Notes: a model not told the origin generated them from the sequence alone. A DNA stretch of 13,953 nucleotides from an uncultured Prevotella sp. (GCA_947095945.1 CAMUQM010000036.1:1-13953); one strand, 5' to 3'. Counted from the first letter of the stretch, positions 1-6,123 are shown. Numbers and translations are program-made.

Positions 1-335
1 TAGACCATGGTATCTTAGAAAAGTCGGAGAATGTCTATGTGATGAGGTGCGACTTCGGATGGGCAGACCTTGGCACATGGCATGGGGTCTATGAATCGTT
101 GAGCAAACGAGAGGGAGATAATGTTATCATTGACTCTGACGTTATCCTTGAAGATGCTGCTAATAATATCATAAAACTTACCAAAGGTAAATTAGGCGTT
201 ATTAACGGTCTCGATGGTTATATCATTGCCGAAAAGGACAATGTGTTGCTTATATGCAAGAAGGAAGATTCTTCGGCATTGGTAAGGAAGTATGTCAACG
301 AGGTACAGATAAAGAAGGGAAACGAGTTTGTATAA
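1..335 (+). CDS. manC: Mannose-1-phosphate guanylyltransferase, 3' end only
   Basis: The reading frame is open from the first base; codons from position 3 read DHGILEKSENVYV and then MRCDFGWADLGTW. The family signature (I)D.GI.EK..NVYV followed by DFGW.DLGTW is typical of GDP-mannose pyrophosphorylase, which makes GDP-mannose from mannose-1-phosphate and GTP in the cytoplasm for surface polysaccharide and glycoprotein synthesis. Only about 110 C-terminal residues are here: the end of the nucleotidyltransferase domain and a short beta-helix-like tail (GYIIAEKDNVLLICKKED). There is no fused isomerase domain after it, so this is the short single-domain form. The true start is upstream of the window; the GTG at 39 and ATG at 42 are internal codons. 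It converges on the HIT gene with a terminator hairpin at 437-471 between them. Confidence 0.9.
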   Translation, partial: DHGILEKSENVYVMRCDFGWADLGTWHGVYESLSKREGDNVIIDSDVILEDAANNIIKLTKGKLGVINGLDGYIIAEKDNVLLICKKEDSSALVRKYVNEVQIKKGNEFV

Positions 336-340
336 AGAAA

Positions 341-370
341 ACCTCCCCCAACCCCTCCAAAGGAGGGGAG
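341..370 (+). repeat. G/C-rich hairpin repeat, copy 1
   Basis: This is a polypyrimidine/polypurine element with a perfect 7-bp stem and 3-base loop: CCCCTCC at 352-358, AAA, GGAGGGG at 362-368. The same core occurs in inverted orientation at 5111-5140, where 19 bases are identical and the flanking CCTCCCCC/GGGGGAGG block is also shared. It sits 6 bases after the manC stop codon. It has no T-tract, so it is unlikely to be an intrinsic terminator by itself. A dispersed intergenic repeat is the best reading. Confidence 0.75.
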
Positions 371-436
371 CAGCAAGTTTGGTAAAGGTGAAATTGCTTT
401 GTTAAACGTATCTTCCTTATATTAAGGAAAAATGAT

Positions 437-471
437 AAACGGGGATATGCAATGACTGTATATCCCCGTTT
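437..471. terminator. Bidirectional intrinsic terminator between manC and the greA-HIT operon
   Basis: A perfect 12-bp stem (AAACGGGGATAT at 437-448 with ATATCCCCGTTT at 460-471) extends inward by a G-T and a C-G pair to leave a 7-base loop. The arms supply an A-run on one side and TTTT (469-472) on the other, so it can end transcripts arriving from both converging genes. Confidence 0.88.
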
Positions 472-500
472 TAATAATATCTGATACCTGAAGCGAGGAG

Positions 501-899
501 TTAATCCAATTCCTGAAAAGCCTTGAAGATTTTTGCAGCAATCTCCTTCTGTTCCTCAGCCTCAACCTGTACGTGATGCTTAAAGTCAACATCAGCCTCG
601 CTGTTCATTGGCAAGAGGTGGATATGCGCGTGATTTACTTCGAGTCCTAAAACCACTTGTGCCACCTTTTTACATGGGAAGACAGTCTTTATAGCACATG
701 CAACCTTCTTTGCAAAAACCTCAAAAGCAGCAAGCTCTTCATCCTCCATATCAAAGATGTAGTCAACCTCCTTACGAGGAATGACAAGTGTATGTCCCTT
801 TGTTACTGGGTCAATGTCGAGAAAAGCATAAAACTGATCGTTCTCTGCACACTTGTAGCTGGGTATCTCACCCGCTGCAATCTTACTGAATATAGTCAT
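501..899 (-). CDS. HIT-family nucleotide hydrolase/transferase (HinT-like)
   Basis: This 132-residue cytoplasmic protein has the histidine triad H-A-H-I-H-L-L at residues 90-96, with H92 or H94 positions matching the nucleophile region of the HIT superfamily. It also has the N-terminal F.KI..GEIPSYK segment and the FLDIDPV.KGHTLVIP block (about residues 26-41) that line the nucleotide pocket. HIT proteins of this length hydrolyse adenosine phosphoramidates and similar AMP or GMP conjugates, but the physiological substrate cannot be read from sequence. The usual HinT tryptophan-containing C-terminus is replaced by an acidic and lysine-rich helix ending FQELD, so HinT-like is safer than hinT. 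The gene starts 21 bases after greA stops, on the same strand, and has an unusually good Shine-Dalgarno, so the two are probably co-transcribed. Confidence 0.9.
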   Translation of the reverse strand: MTIFSKIAAGEIPSYKCAENDQFYAFLDIDPVTKGHTLVIPRKEVDYIFDMEDEELAAFEVFAKKVACAIKTVFPCKKVAQVVLGLEVNHAHIHLLPMNSEADVDFKHHVQVEAEEQKEIAAKIFKAFQELD

Positions 900-903
900 A
901 CAA

Positions 904-911
904 ACCTCCTT
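904..911 (-). promoter_or_regulatory. Strong Shine-Dalgarno of the HIT gene
   Basis: On the minus strand the sequence is AAGGAGGT, four bases upstream of the ATG (899). A near-perfect anti-16S match is uncommon in this phylum, where most starts here have only A-rich leaders. It may secure translation of the second gene of the greA operon. Confidence 0.7.
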
Positions 912-920
912 GTTTTGTTG

Positions 921-1391
921 TTATGCATCAATAGAAATCTTGTCAATGCGCAGTGTGATAGTACCACGAGGAATAGTAATCTCAACCTCGTCGCCCACCT
1001 TTTTATTCAATAAGCCCTGTGCAATAGGGGTCTTAATTGAAATCTTGTTCTGCTTCAAGTTTGCCTCCGTCTCACTGACAATAGTGTACTTCATCTTAGC
1101 ATTAGTCTTTACATTTGTCATCTCAACGGTAGACATAATCTGTACAACATCTGTGCTCAAGCGTGACACATCAACAATCTTTGCCTGTGCCACGGTCATC
1201 TTCATCTCAGCGATACGTGCTTCAAGATGACGCTGTGCCTCCTTAGCAGCATCATATTCCGAATTCTCACTCAAGTCGCCCTTATCGGCAGCCTCAGCAA
1301 TTGCAGCTGAAGCCTTTGGACGCTCAACAGATTCTAAATACTGCAAATCAGCTACGAGCTTGTCGTAACCTTCCTGTGACATATAAGCCAT
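921..1391 (-). CDS. greA: Transcription elongation factor GreA
   Basis: The protein has 156 residues, the usual GreA length. The N-terminal coiled coil (about residues 5-75) carries the tip motif GDLSENSEYDAAKE with acidic residues D39 and E42, the pair that coordinates Mg2+ in the RNA polymerase secondary channel and promotes cleavage of backtracked RNA. The C-terminal FKBP-like domain (about 80-156) contains the family block SIKTPIAQGLLNKKVGDEVEI.IPRG. The start ATG at 1391 gives the conserved MAYMS.EGYDKL N-terminus; there is no clear Shine-Dalgarno. A canonical promoter lies at 1512-1542, leaving a leader of about 115 nt. The HIT gene follows after 21 bases, so this is a two-gene operon ending at the hairpin at 437-471. 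Confidence 0.96.
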   Translation of the reverse strand: MAYMSQEGYDKLVADLQYLESVERPKASAAIAEAADKGDLSENSEYDAAKEAQRHLEARIAEMKMTVAQAKIVDVSRLSTDVVQIMSTVEMTNVKTNAKMKYTIVSETEANLKQNKISIKTPIAQGLLNKKVGDEVEITIPRGTITLRIDKISIDA

Positions 1392-1511
1392 AATATCTTG
1401 TTTTAAAAATTAATCGTTTTTCAGTAGACATAAAAAAGACAGAATTCCAACATCTTCACACTGAATGCCGGAATCCCATATCCTTAAATGCCTTAATCTC
1501 TTTATTTTTTG

Positions 1512-1542
1512 CAAAGATAGGCTTAAAAAATGACATAACAAA
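1512..1542 (-). promoter_or_regulatory. Bacteroidota-type promoter for greA-HIT
   Basis: On the minus strand, TTTG (1539-1542) is followed by a 19-base spacer and TATCTTTG (1512-1519), matching the -33 TTTG and -7 TAnnTTTG consensus of the Bacteroidota primary sigma factor. Transcription would begin near 1506 and give a leader of about 115 nt. That leader could pair bases 1470-1477 with 1441-1448 (8 bp, two G-U), a modest stem of unknown meaning. Confidence 0.8.
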
Positions 1543-1745
1543 GTTTTAGAGGATAAAAAATGCTTTTTAATGAGACACATAACTTCTTTCTTTCAGACTT
1601 AAACCTTTATCTTATCCTTTCTTCAACTCTCTTTATTCTAAATCTTCTGCATATTGAGCCACCTAAATTTACCAACCACTACTCTCCCTACAATTTATCC
1701 CTTTCAATAATAGTAAAACATTAGCTTTCTTTTCCTTGAAATCAC

Positions 1746-1776
1746 TTGCAAATATAAAAAATACTATCTATATTTG
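1746..1776 (+). promoter_or_regulatory. Bacteroidota-type promoter for the alcohol dehydrogenase gene
   Basis: TTG (1746-1748), a 20-base spacer and TATATTTG (1769-1776) match the phylum consensus. The predicted start near 1783 gives a leader of about 64 nt. The 32 bases from 1746 to 1777 are 29/32 identical to 2993-3024 on the other side of the gene. The remaining sequence between the greA promoter (1542) and here is A/T-rich with no further gene visible. Confidence 0.8.
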
Positions 1777-1832
1777 CGATGTATATATCATAACAAGCAA
1801 GTGTGCTTAAAAACCTAAGTTTCATTAATTTA

Positions 1833-1838
1833 AAGGAG
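1833..1838 (+). promoter_or_regulatory. Shine-Dalgarno of the alcohol dehydrogenase gene
   Basis: AAGGAG lies eight bases before the ATG at 1847 and fixes the start codon, which also gives the conserved MK.FAMLGI N-terminus. This gene and the HIT gene have the clearest Shine-Dalgarno sites I found in the window. Confidence 0.7.
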
Positions 1839-1846
1839 ATTTTATT

Positions 1847-2917
1847 ATGAAAGCATTTGCAATGTTAGGAATCGGAAAAGCGGGTTGGATAGAGAAAGAC
1901 CGACCAGTATGTGGACCTATGGATGCTATCATTAGACCATTGGCGGTTGCTCCCTGTACCTCTGACGTACATACAGTTTGGGAAGGAGCTATCGGAGAGA
2001 GGAAAGACATGATTCTCGGACATGAAGCAACTGGCGAGATTGTTGAAGTAGGCTCAATGGTAAAGGACTTCAAACCGGGAGACAGAGTACTTGTTCCTGC
2101 TATCACACCCGACTGGAATTCATTAGAAGCACAAGCTGGCTACTCCATGCATTCAAATGGCATGTTAGCTGGCTGGAAGTTCTCTAACTTCAAAGATGGT
2201 GTATTTGCAGAGTACTTCCATGTCAACGATGCTGACGGCAATTTAGCTCTAATTCCAGAGGGGCTCGACCCAGTTGATGCTGTTATGCTATCTGATATGG
2301 TACCCACTGGCTTCCATGGTGTAGAACTTGCCGACGTAAAGTTTGGAGATGAAGTCCTCGTTATCGGTATTGGACCGGTTGGTTTGATGGCTGTGGCTGG
2401 CGCAGCGCTTGCAGGTGCTTCCTATGTCTATGCCGTCGGCAGCAGAAAGGTGTGTGCTGATGCTGCACGTAAGTATGGAGCGAATGAGATTATCGACTAC
2501 CATAACGGACCTATTGCCGAACAAGTAATGAAGCTAACGAAGGGACGTGGTGTCGACCGTATTGTCATTGCAGGCGGAACAGTTGATACCTTTGCTGAGG
2601 CTGTCACAGTTCTGAAACCCGGTGGGACCATCGGAAATGTAAACTATCTCGGTTCTGGCGAAACTATTAATATTCCTCGCGTTGAATGGGGAGTAGGTAT
2701 GGGACACAAGACTATCAGAGGTGGATTGATGCCGGGTGGTCGTCTTCGCATGGAAAAGCTCGCCAAATTAGTTACATCAGGTAGATTAAACCTATCACAT
2801 CTCGTAACTCATCGCTTCAATGGCTTTGATCACATGGAGGAATCACTCACCCTTATGAAAGACAAGCCACGCGACCTCATCAAGCCGGTTGTGGTTATAG
2901 ATGACAGACTATATTAA
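1847..2917 (+). CDS. NADP-dependent secondary (isopropanol-type) alcohol dehydrogenase
   Basis: This 356-residue cytoplasmic medium-chain zinc dehydrogenase closely resembles the clostridial/Thermoanaerobacter brockii secondary alcohol dehydrogenases, as recalled from family knowledge: MK.FAMLGI.K.GWIEK, PLAV.PCTSD.HTV.EGA.G.R, HSNGMLAGWKFSN.KDGVF.EYFHVNDAD. Catalytic zinc ligands C37, H59 and D150 are present at the T. brockii positions, with E60 beside them, and the structural-zinc cysteine cluster is absent as in that family. The Rossmann motif is GIGPVG (174-179). G198, S199, R200 and Y218, the residues that give NADP(H) preference in that family, are all kept. It interconverts secondary alcohols and ketones, and possibly short aldehydes; the in vivo substrate is unknown. 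It stands alone with its own promoter. The close similarity to Firmicutes enzymes hints at an old transfer. Confidence 0.9.
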   Translation: MKAFAMLGIGKAGWIEKDRPVCGPMDAIIRPLAVAPCTSDVHTVWEGAIGERKDMILGHEATGEIVEVGSMVKDFKPGDRVLVPAITPDWNSLEAQAGYSMHSNGMLAGWKFSNFKDGVFAEYFHVNDADGNLALIPEGLDPVDAVMLSDMVPTGFHGVELADVKFGDEVLVIGIGPVGLMAVAGAALAGASYVYAVGSRKVCADAARKYGANEIIDYHNGPIAEQVMKLTKGRGVDRIVIAGGTVDTFAEAVTVLKPGGTIGNVNYLGSGETINIPRVEWGVGMGHKTIRGGLMPGGRLRMEKLAKLVTSGRLNLSHLVTHRFNGFDHMEESLTLMKDKPRDLIKPVVVIDDRLY

Positions 2918-2943
2918 ACTATCAATTTGTCATATATTTTACT

Positions 2944-2966
2944 TGATGTAAATCAATAATACATCA
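2944..2966 (+). terminator. Weak hairpin after the alcohol dehydrogenase gene
   Basis: TGATGTA (2944-2950) and TACATCA (2960-2966) form a 7-bp stem with a 9-base loop, 27 bases after the stop codon. It lacks a good T-tract, so it is only a possible transcript end. Confidence 0.3.
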
Positions 2967-2992
2967 TTTACTAAAAAAAGACATTAAAAAAG

Positions 2993-3023
2993 TTGCAAAT
3001 ATAAAAAATACTGTTTATCTTTG
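2993..3023 (+). promoter_or_regulatory. Promoter of an intergenic small transcript
   Basis: TTG (2993-2995), a 20-base spacer and TATCTTTG (3016-3023) form a full-consensus Bacteroidota promoter. No open reading frame of useful length follows; an intrinsic terminator comes within about 65 bases. The element is a near-copy of the alcohol dehydrogenase promoter (29 of 32 bases identical, including the first 20). Confidence 0.82.
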
Positions 3024-3029
3024 CAACGT

Positions 3030-3091
3030 GTTTTTCATAGTATTAGATTTAAGGTTAACAAAGGTTGGACTACAGCGGTAGTCCTTTTTTT
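3030..3091 (+). ncRNA. Putative ~60-nt small RNA
   Basis: The unit runs from the predicted start 6-7 bases after the -7 box (about 3030) to the T-run at 3085-3091. It has a U-rich 5' segment, a single-stranded A/U-rich middle (core TTAGATTTAAGGTTAACA, about 3044-3061), and a terminator stem GGACTAC/GTAGTCC with loop AGCG. No start codon with a reasonable frame lies inside. The middle looks familiar to me from other Bacteroidota intergenic regions, but I cannot name a family and have not checked it. The alternatives are a prematurely terminated leader or a relic; the next plus-strand coding gene is at 6325, so it is not an attenuator for a nearby gene. Confidence 0.7.
3067..3091 (+). terminator. 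Intrinsic terminator of the small RNA
   Basis: GGACTAC (3067-3073), a 4-base loop AGCG, GTAGTCC (3078-3084), then seven Ts (3085-3091). This is a textbook rho-independent terminator in the plus direction. The stretch 3092-3261 after it holds nothing I can support. Confidence 0.92.
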
Positions 3092-3261
3092 ATGTCTTTA
3101 AGTCTGGTATTACAAACATTTTTCGGTAAATATAGGCTTACAGAACTTATTAGTACAGCCCTACAAGCATCCTCCTTAAAAGCTACTTATTCGTGTCTTA
3201 TTATTATAATAACGACCAGCAAAAGCCTTTCTTGCCATCTCCAACCAGTGTATTAACGTTC

Positions 3262-3350
3262 AGCACATCTCGTGTTGGTGCTTAGCACATATTGTGCGGA
3301 GGGTAAACACCAATGGTGCGGAGCCCTAAACACATTGCAAGATATTGCTA
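3262..3350. repeat. 22-bp-period tandem array with CAC-N5-GTG centres
   Basis: Four related units start at 3262, 3284, 3306 and 3329 (steps 22, 22, 23), each opening with A(G/A)CAC. The first three contain CAC-N5-GTG at exactly the same offset (3264, 3286, 3308); unit 2 is a perfect GCACA-TAT-TGTGC palindrome and unit 3 contains CACC-AAT-GGTG. Units 2 and 3 share GTGCGGAG after the centre. The fourth unit is degenerate. There are no unique spacers, so it is not a CRISPR array. Two-helical-turn spacing would place the palindromes on one face of the DNA. Confidence 0.75.
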
Positions 3351-3416
3351 AGAAGAAAGTAACTTTTTGTTAGTAAAGAGTTACAAAATTAATTCTTTAG
3401 AGAATGATAATAACTT

Positions 3417-3462
3417 ATATAGGCTGTTACAGACACCAATGAGCATCTGTAACAGCCTATAT
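3417..3462. terminator. 17-bp perfect palindrome downstream of pdxT
   Basis: Bases 3417-3433 and 3446-3462 are perfect reverse complements (core AGGCTGTTACAGA) around a 12-base loop. It lies 30 bases past the pdxT stop on the minus strand and is the only strong hairpin there, so it probably ends or protects the pdxST transcript. No clear T-tract follows on either strand, which is odd for an intrinsic terminator. Confidence 0.55.
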
Positions 3463-3492
3463 TCATTATTTAGTTGTACTTCCTTTAAGGTA

Positions 3493-4080
3493 TCATCTAC
3501 CCCTTACCATTTCCAAAAAGTATTCATGTACACGCGTATCACTATCCAATTCAGGATGAAAAGCAGTAACAAGCTGGTTTCCTTGACGAGCAGCAACGAT
3601 ATGACCATCAACTTCTGAGAGTATTTCTATCTCTCCAGCCGCTTCCTTTATATAAGGTGCACGGATAAAAGTCATAGGAATATCGCCTTCAATCCCCTTA
3701 AAAGAAGCCTCCGTATGGAAACTACCCAACTGACGACCGTAGGCGTTACGAGCTGCTGTCATATTCATCGTGCCCAATCGGGGAGGAACTGGCGCTGACG
3801 GACTGTTTCCCTCTACTTCACGAGCAAGGAGTATCAAGCCGGCACAAGTACCAAAGACTGGCAACCCAGTTTCGACAGCTTCACGAATAGGTTCAAGCAG
3901 TCCAAGTTCACAAAGGAGTTTTCCTTGTGTAGTACTCTCACCACCCGGAATAATCAATCCATCTTTCTCCTGCTGCCAATCCTCCAATTGGCGCACCTCA
4001 AAGCAATCAACACCCAACTTATTGAGCATCATCTCATGCTCTAAGAACGCTCCCTGCAGGGCAAGAACGGCAATTCTCAT
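3493..4080 (-). CDS. pdxT: PLP synthase glutaminase subunit PdxT
   Basis: This 195-residue class I glutamine amidotransferase of the PdxT/SNO family supplies ammonia from glutamine to PdxS for de novo pyridoxal 5'-phosphate synthesis. The start MRIAVLALQGAFLEH, the oxyanion/substrate segment PGGESTTQGKLL (45-56), the nucleophile C79 in FGTCAGLILLA, and H175 with E177 in AFHPELDSD complete the Cys-His-Glu triad. The length is normal. Its ATG overlaps the pdxS stop by 4 bases (ATGA, 4077-4080), which suggests translational coupling and equal expression of the two subunits, as expected for the PdxS12:PdxT12 complex. Confidence 0.97.
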   Translation of the reverse strand: MRIAVLALQGAFLEHEMMLNKLGVDCFEVRQLEDWQQEKDGLIIPGGESTTQGKLLCELGLLEPIREAVETGLPVFGTCAGLILLAREVEGNSPSAPVPPRLGTMNMTAARNAYGRQLGSFHTEASFKGIEGDIPMTFIRAPYIKEAAGEIEILSEVDGHIVAARQGNQLVTAFHPELDSDTRVHEYFLEMVRGR

Positions 4081-4949
4081 TGTCCGCGCTCAGCCATGAG
4101 CACCTCAATCTCGTGCTCGTTGATACCAACCATAGCCTCACCCAAGTCTTCTGACAAGAGTGCCAACTCCTTAGGATTATTATAGTTTGTAACCGCCTTA
4201 ACGATAGCTGCAGCACGCTTAGCAGGATCACCACTCTTGAAGATACCAGAACCAACGAAGACACCCTCAGCACCGAGTTGCATCATCAATGCAGCATCAG
4301 CAGGAGTAGCCACACCACCAGCAGCAAAATTCACTACAGGAAGTTTACCATTCTCATGTACATACTTCACAAGTTCGTATGGAGCCTGCAACTGCTTAGC
4401 AGCCTCAAAGAGTTCGTCCTCACGCTTGCTAACGAGTTCGCGAATCTGACTCTGCATTAAACGCATGTGGCTAACAGCCTGTACAACATCACCCGTACCC
4501 GGCTCACCCTTTGTACGAATCATTGTTGCACCCTCAGCGATACGACGTAAAGCCTCGCTCAAGTTGCGTGCACCGCATACGAATGGCACCTCAAACTGTG
4601 TCTTATCAATATGATAGATATTATCAGCTGGAGAAAGCACCTCGCTCTCATCAATGTAATCAATCTCTATTGCCTGCAGAATCTGCGCCTCAGAGATATG
4701 ACCGATACGGCACTTTGCCATCACAGGGATAGTCACAGCCTCCTGAATACCCTTGATCATCTTAGGGTCACTCATACGTGAAACACCACCAGCAGCACGA
4801 ATATCAGCTGGGATACGCTCCAATGCCATTACTGCACAAGCACCTGCAGCCTCAGCGATACGAGCTTGCTCTGGTGTTGTTACGTCCATGATTACACCGC
4901 CCTTCAACATCTGAGCGAGGTTGCGGTTTAGTTCTTGTCTATTTGTCAT
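4077..4949 (-). CDS. pdxS: PLP synthase synthase subunit PdxS
   Basis: This 290-residue TIM-barrel enzyme builds PLP from ribose 5-phosphate, glyceraldehyde 3-phosphate and ammonia. Family landmarks are GGVIMDVTTPEQA.IAE (D22), the Schiff-base lysine K79 in PVMAKCRIGH, the second lysine K147 in IRTKGEPGTGDVV, and the phosphate-binding glycine loops NFAAGGVATPADAALMMQLGAEGVFVGSGIFKSGDP. The length matches the family. It starts at 4949 without a recognisable Shine-Dalgarno. The 153-base gap to the upstream ThiD-like/AraC gene on the same strand contains a small hairpin but no full-consensus promoter that I could find, so pdxST may be read from upstream or from a weak activated promoter. Confidence 0.97.
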   Translation of the reverse strand: MTNRQELNRNLAQMLKGGVIMDVTTPEQARIAEAAGACAVMALERIPADIRAAGGVSRMSDPKMIKGIQEAVTIPVMAKCRIGHISEAQILQAIEIDYIDESEVLSPADNIYHIDKTQFEVPFVCGARNLSEALRRIAEGATMIRTKGEPGTGDVVQAVSHMRLMQSQIRELVSKREDELFEAAKQLQAPYELVKYVHENGKLPVVNFAAGGVATPADAALMMQLGAEGVFVGSGIFKSGDPAKRAAAIVKAVTNYNNPKELALLSEDLGEAMVGINEHEIEVLMAERGQ

Positions 4950-4982
4950 ATTACTTAATTTATTAGAAGTCCTTCCAATACA

Positions 4983-5004
4983 ATGTCGCTAAGTGATAGC
5001 GCAT
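4983..5004 (-). other. Small hairpin in the pdxS leader
   Basis: CGCTA (4987-4991) and TAGCG (4997-5001) pair around a 5-base loop, extended by ATG/CAT with one bulged base. It lies 34-55 bases before the pdxS start. It is too small to be a recognised riboswitch, and its role, if any, is unknown. Confidence 0.3.
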
Positions 5005-5102
5005 AAAGAAGGATATGTTATTATCAATAGATGAATCGCCTTAAAAGATAGAAAGTAAAAGCTGATTATTATCTGAAATCAAGTTAACCTTAATAATTCC
5101 TT

Positions 5103-6122
5103 TTAGGCACTCCCCTCCTTTGGAGGGGGGAGGGGGAGGTCTTTCTGTGGACGTCTCCACTCACTTGGAGTCTGTCCCATCTGCTTTCTAAAGAACTTTG
5201 AGAACTGAGCTTGTGAAGCAAAACCATGCTCATATGCAATCTCTTGTATCGTTTTCTGTGTCGTACGAAGCTGACAGGCAAGTGCTTCTGCAAGCGTATG
5301 ATCAATGATACACTTTGGTGACTTACCAGATATTCGATGCGCTACCTGAGACAGATAACGTGGAGAAACATTCAAACAGTCAGCATAAAAAGCGACATCG
5401 CGATTTGTATGATAATGCTGCTGTACTGCTTCCAAGAACTCATTATATAGTTGACTACTCCGCCCACTGAGATCACTCTTTCTTGCCACGAGTGTTCTAA
5501 CATACTCTCGAGCATGTTGTAACGCTGCTTCCATCGGCTCATCTTGACTTAGATAGACGGCAAGTGCTGATGAAAAACTATTAGCAAGACCATGCTGCAA
5601 AGGGTCGTCCAACACAAACGAGCGTACAGTCCGACTCCCCTCACCTTTCAATGAAGAACAATCAAAGATTTTTTCAGGCTCTCCTTCTCGCAAAATAACA
5701 AGCGAACATAGTGGTAACAACCGACAACGTATCTGCGTAATCACGTCATCCGTCATCAATCTGTCACCATTACTTGCCGTCACAATTGGGTCATATATAA
5801 TATGATGAGGACGATACTTCAGCAGTGCATCCACCACAACAGCCAAGGTTTCTGTGGTTCTTATCATACCCACTTTCACCGTATCAGGCTGCATATCGTT
5901 GATAATAGCCTCAATCTGTCCCCTTACGATCTCAGCAGGAAGGTCATAAAAGGCTTGAATACCCAAAGTATTCTGCACAGTGACAGACGTAACGGCCGAC
6001 ACAGCATAACCTCCCAAAGCTGCTATCGTTCTGATATCAGCCTGCACACCAGAGCCACCTGTGCTATCTGAACCTGTTATTGTGAGAATTGTCTTCAACA
6101 GCTTATGATTATTATTTTGCAT
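5103..6122 (-). CDS. ThiD-kinase-like domain fused to AraC-type DNA-binding domain
   Basis: The protein has 339 residues. Residues 10-213 resemble the HMP/pyridoxine kinase (ThiD/PdxK) ribokinase fold: TILTITGSDSTGGSGVQADI at the substrate site, SVTVQNTLG, and YDPIVTASNGDRLM. Residues 230-323 form a complete AraC/XylS double helix-turn-helix (IQEIAYEHGFASQAQFSKFFRKQMGQTPSEWRR). The kinase half looks inactive. Where ThiD has HGTGC.(F/L)SSA, this has HGLANSFSSA (177-186), so the catalytic GTGC loop is gone; the TPN..EAE block and much of the following nucleotide region are missing, with only about 35 residues between LVIL and HGLAN. I infer a regulator that senses a B6 vitamer or pyrimidine and controls the adjacent pdxST and/or the divergent receptor. 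The last 15 residues, rich in Pro and Lys, lie past the HTH and their end is encoded by a hairpin repeat. The start at 6122 is uncertain because the likely -7 box abuts it. Confidence 0.82.
   Translation of the reverse strand: MQNNNHKLLKTILTITGSDSTGGSGVQADIRTIAALGGYAVSAVTSVTVQNTLGIQAFYDLPAEIVRGQIEAIINDMQPDTVKVGMIRTTETLAVVVDALLKYRPHHIIYDPIVTASNGDRLMTDDVITQIRCRLLPLCSLVILREGEPEKIFDCSSLKGEGSRTVRSFVLDDPLQHGLANSFSSALAVYLSQDEPMEAALQHAREYVRTLVARKSDLSGRSSQLYNEFLEAVQQHYHTNRDVAFYADCLNVSPRYLSQVAHRISGKSPKCIIDHTLAEALACQLRTTQKTIQEIAYEHGFASQAQFSKFFRKQMGQTPSEWRRPQKDLPLPPPKEGSA
5111..5140 (-). repeat. G/C-rich hairpin repeat, copy 2, inside the regulator 3' end
   Basis: CCCCTCC (5112-5118), TTT, GGAGGGG (5122-5128), followed by AGGGGGAGGT. 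In reverse orientation this matches 341-370. It overlaps the last codons of the AraC fusion, encoding roughly PLPPPKEGS, so an intergenic-type element supplies the C-terminal tail and lies only 9 bases from the stop codon. Confidence 0.75.
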
Positions 6123-6123
6123 A

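Noticed and set aside
39..335. A complete 98-residue gene starting with GTG at 39
   Set aside because: The frame is open upstream to the window edge and encodes conserved manC residues before that point, so this is a truncated gene end.
3065..3256. 63-residue open frame over the small-RNA terminator region
   Set aside because: It starts inside the terminator stem, has no family resemblance or ribosome site, and reads through low-information A/T-rich sequence.
3262..3350. Possible short CRISPR array
   Set aside because: The 22-bp units are contiguous and degenerate, with no unique spacers and no cas genes nearby.
3770..4460. Plus-strand open frames opposite pdxT and pdxS
   Set aside because: They are reverse-strand shadows of two confidently identified PLP synthase genes.
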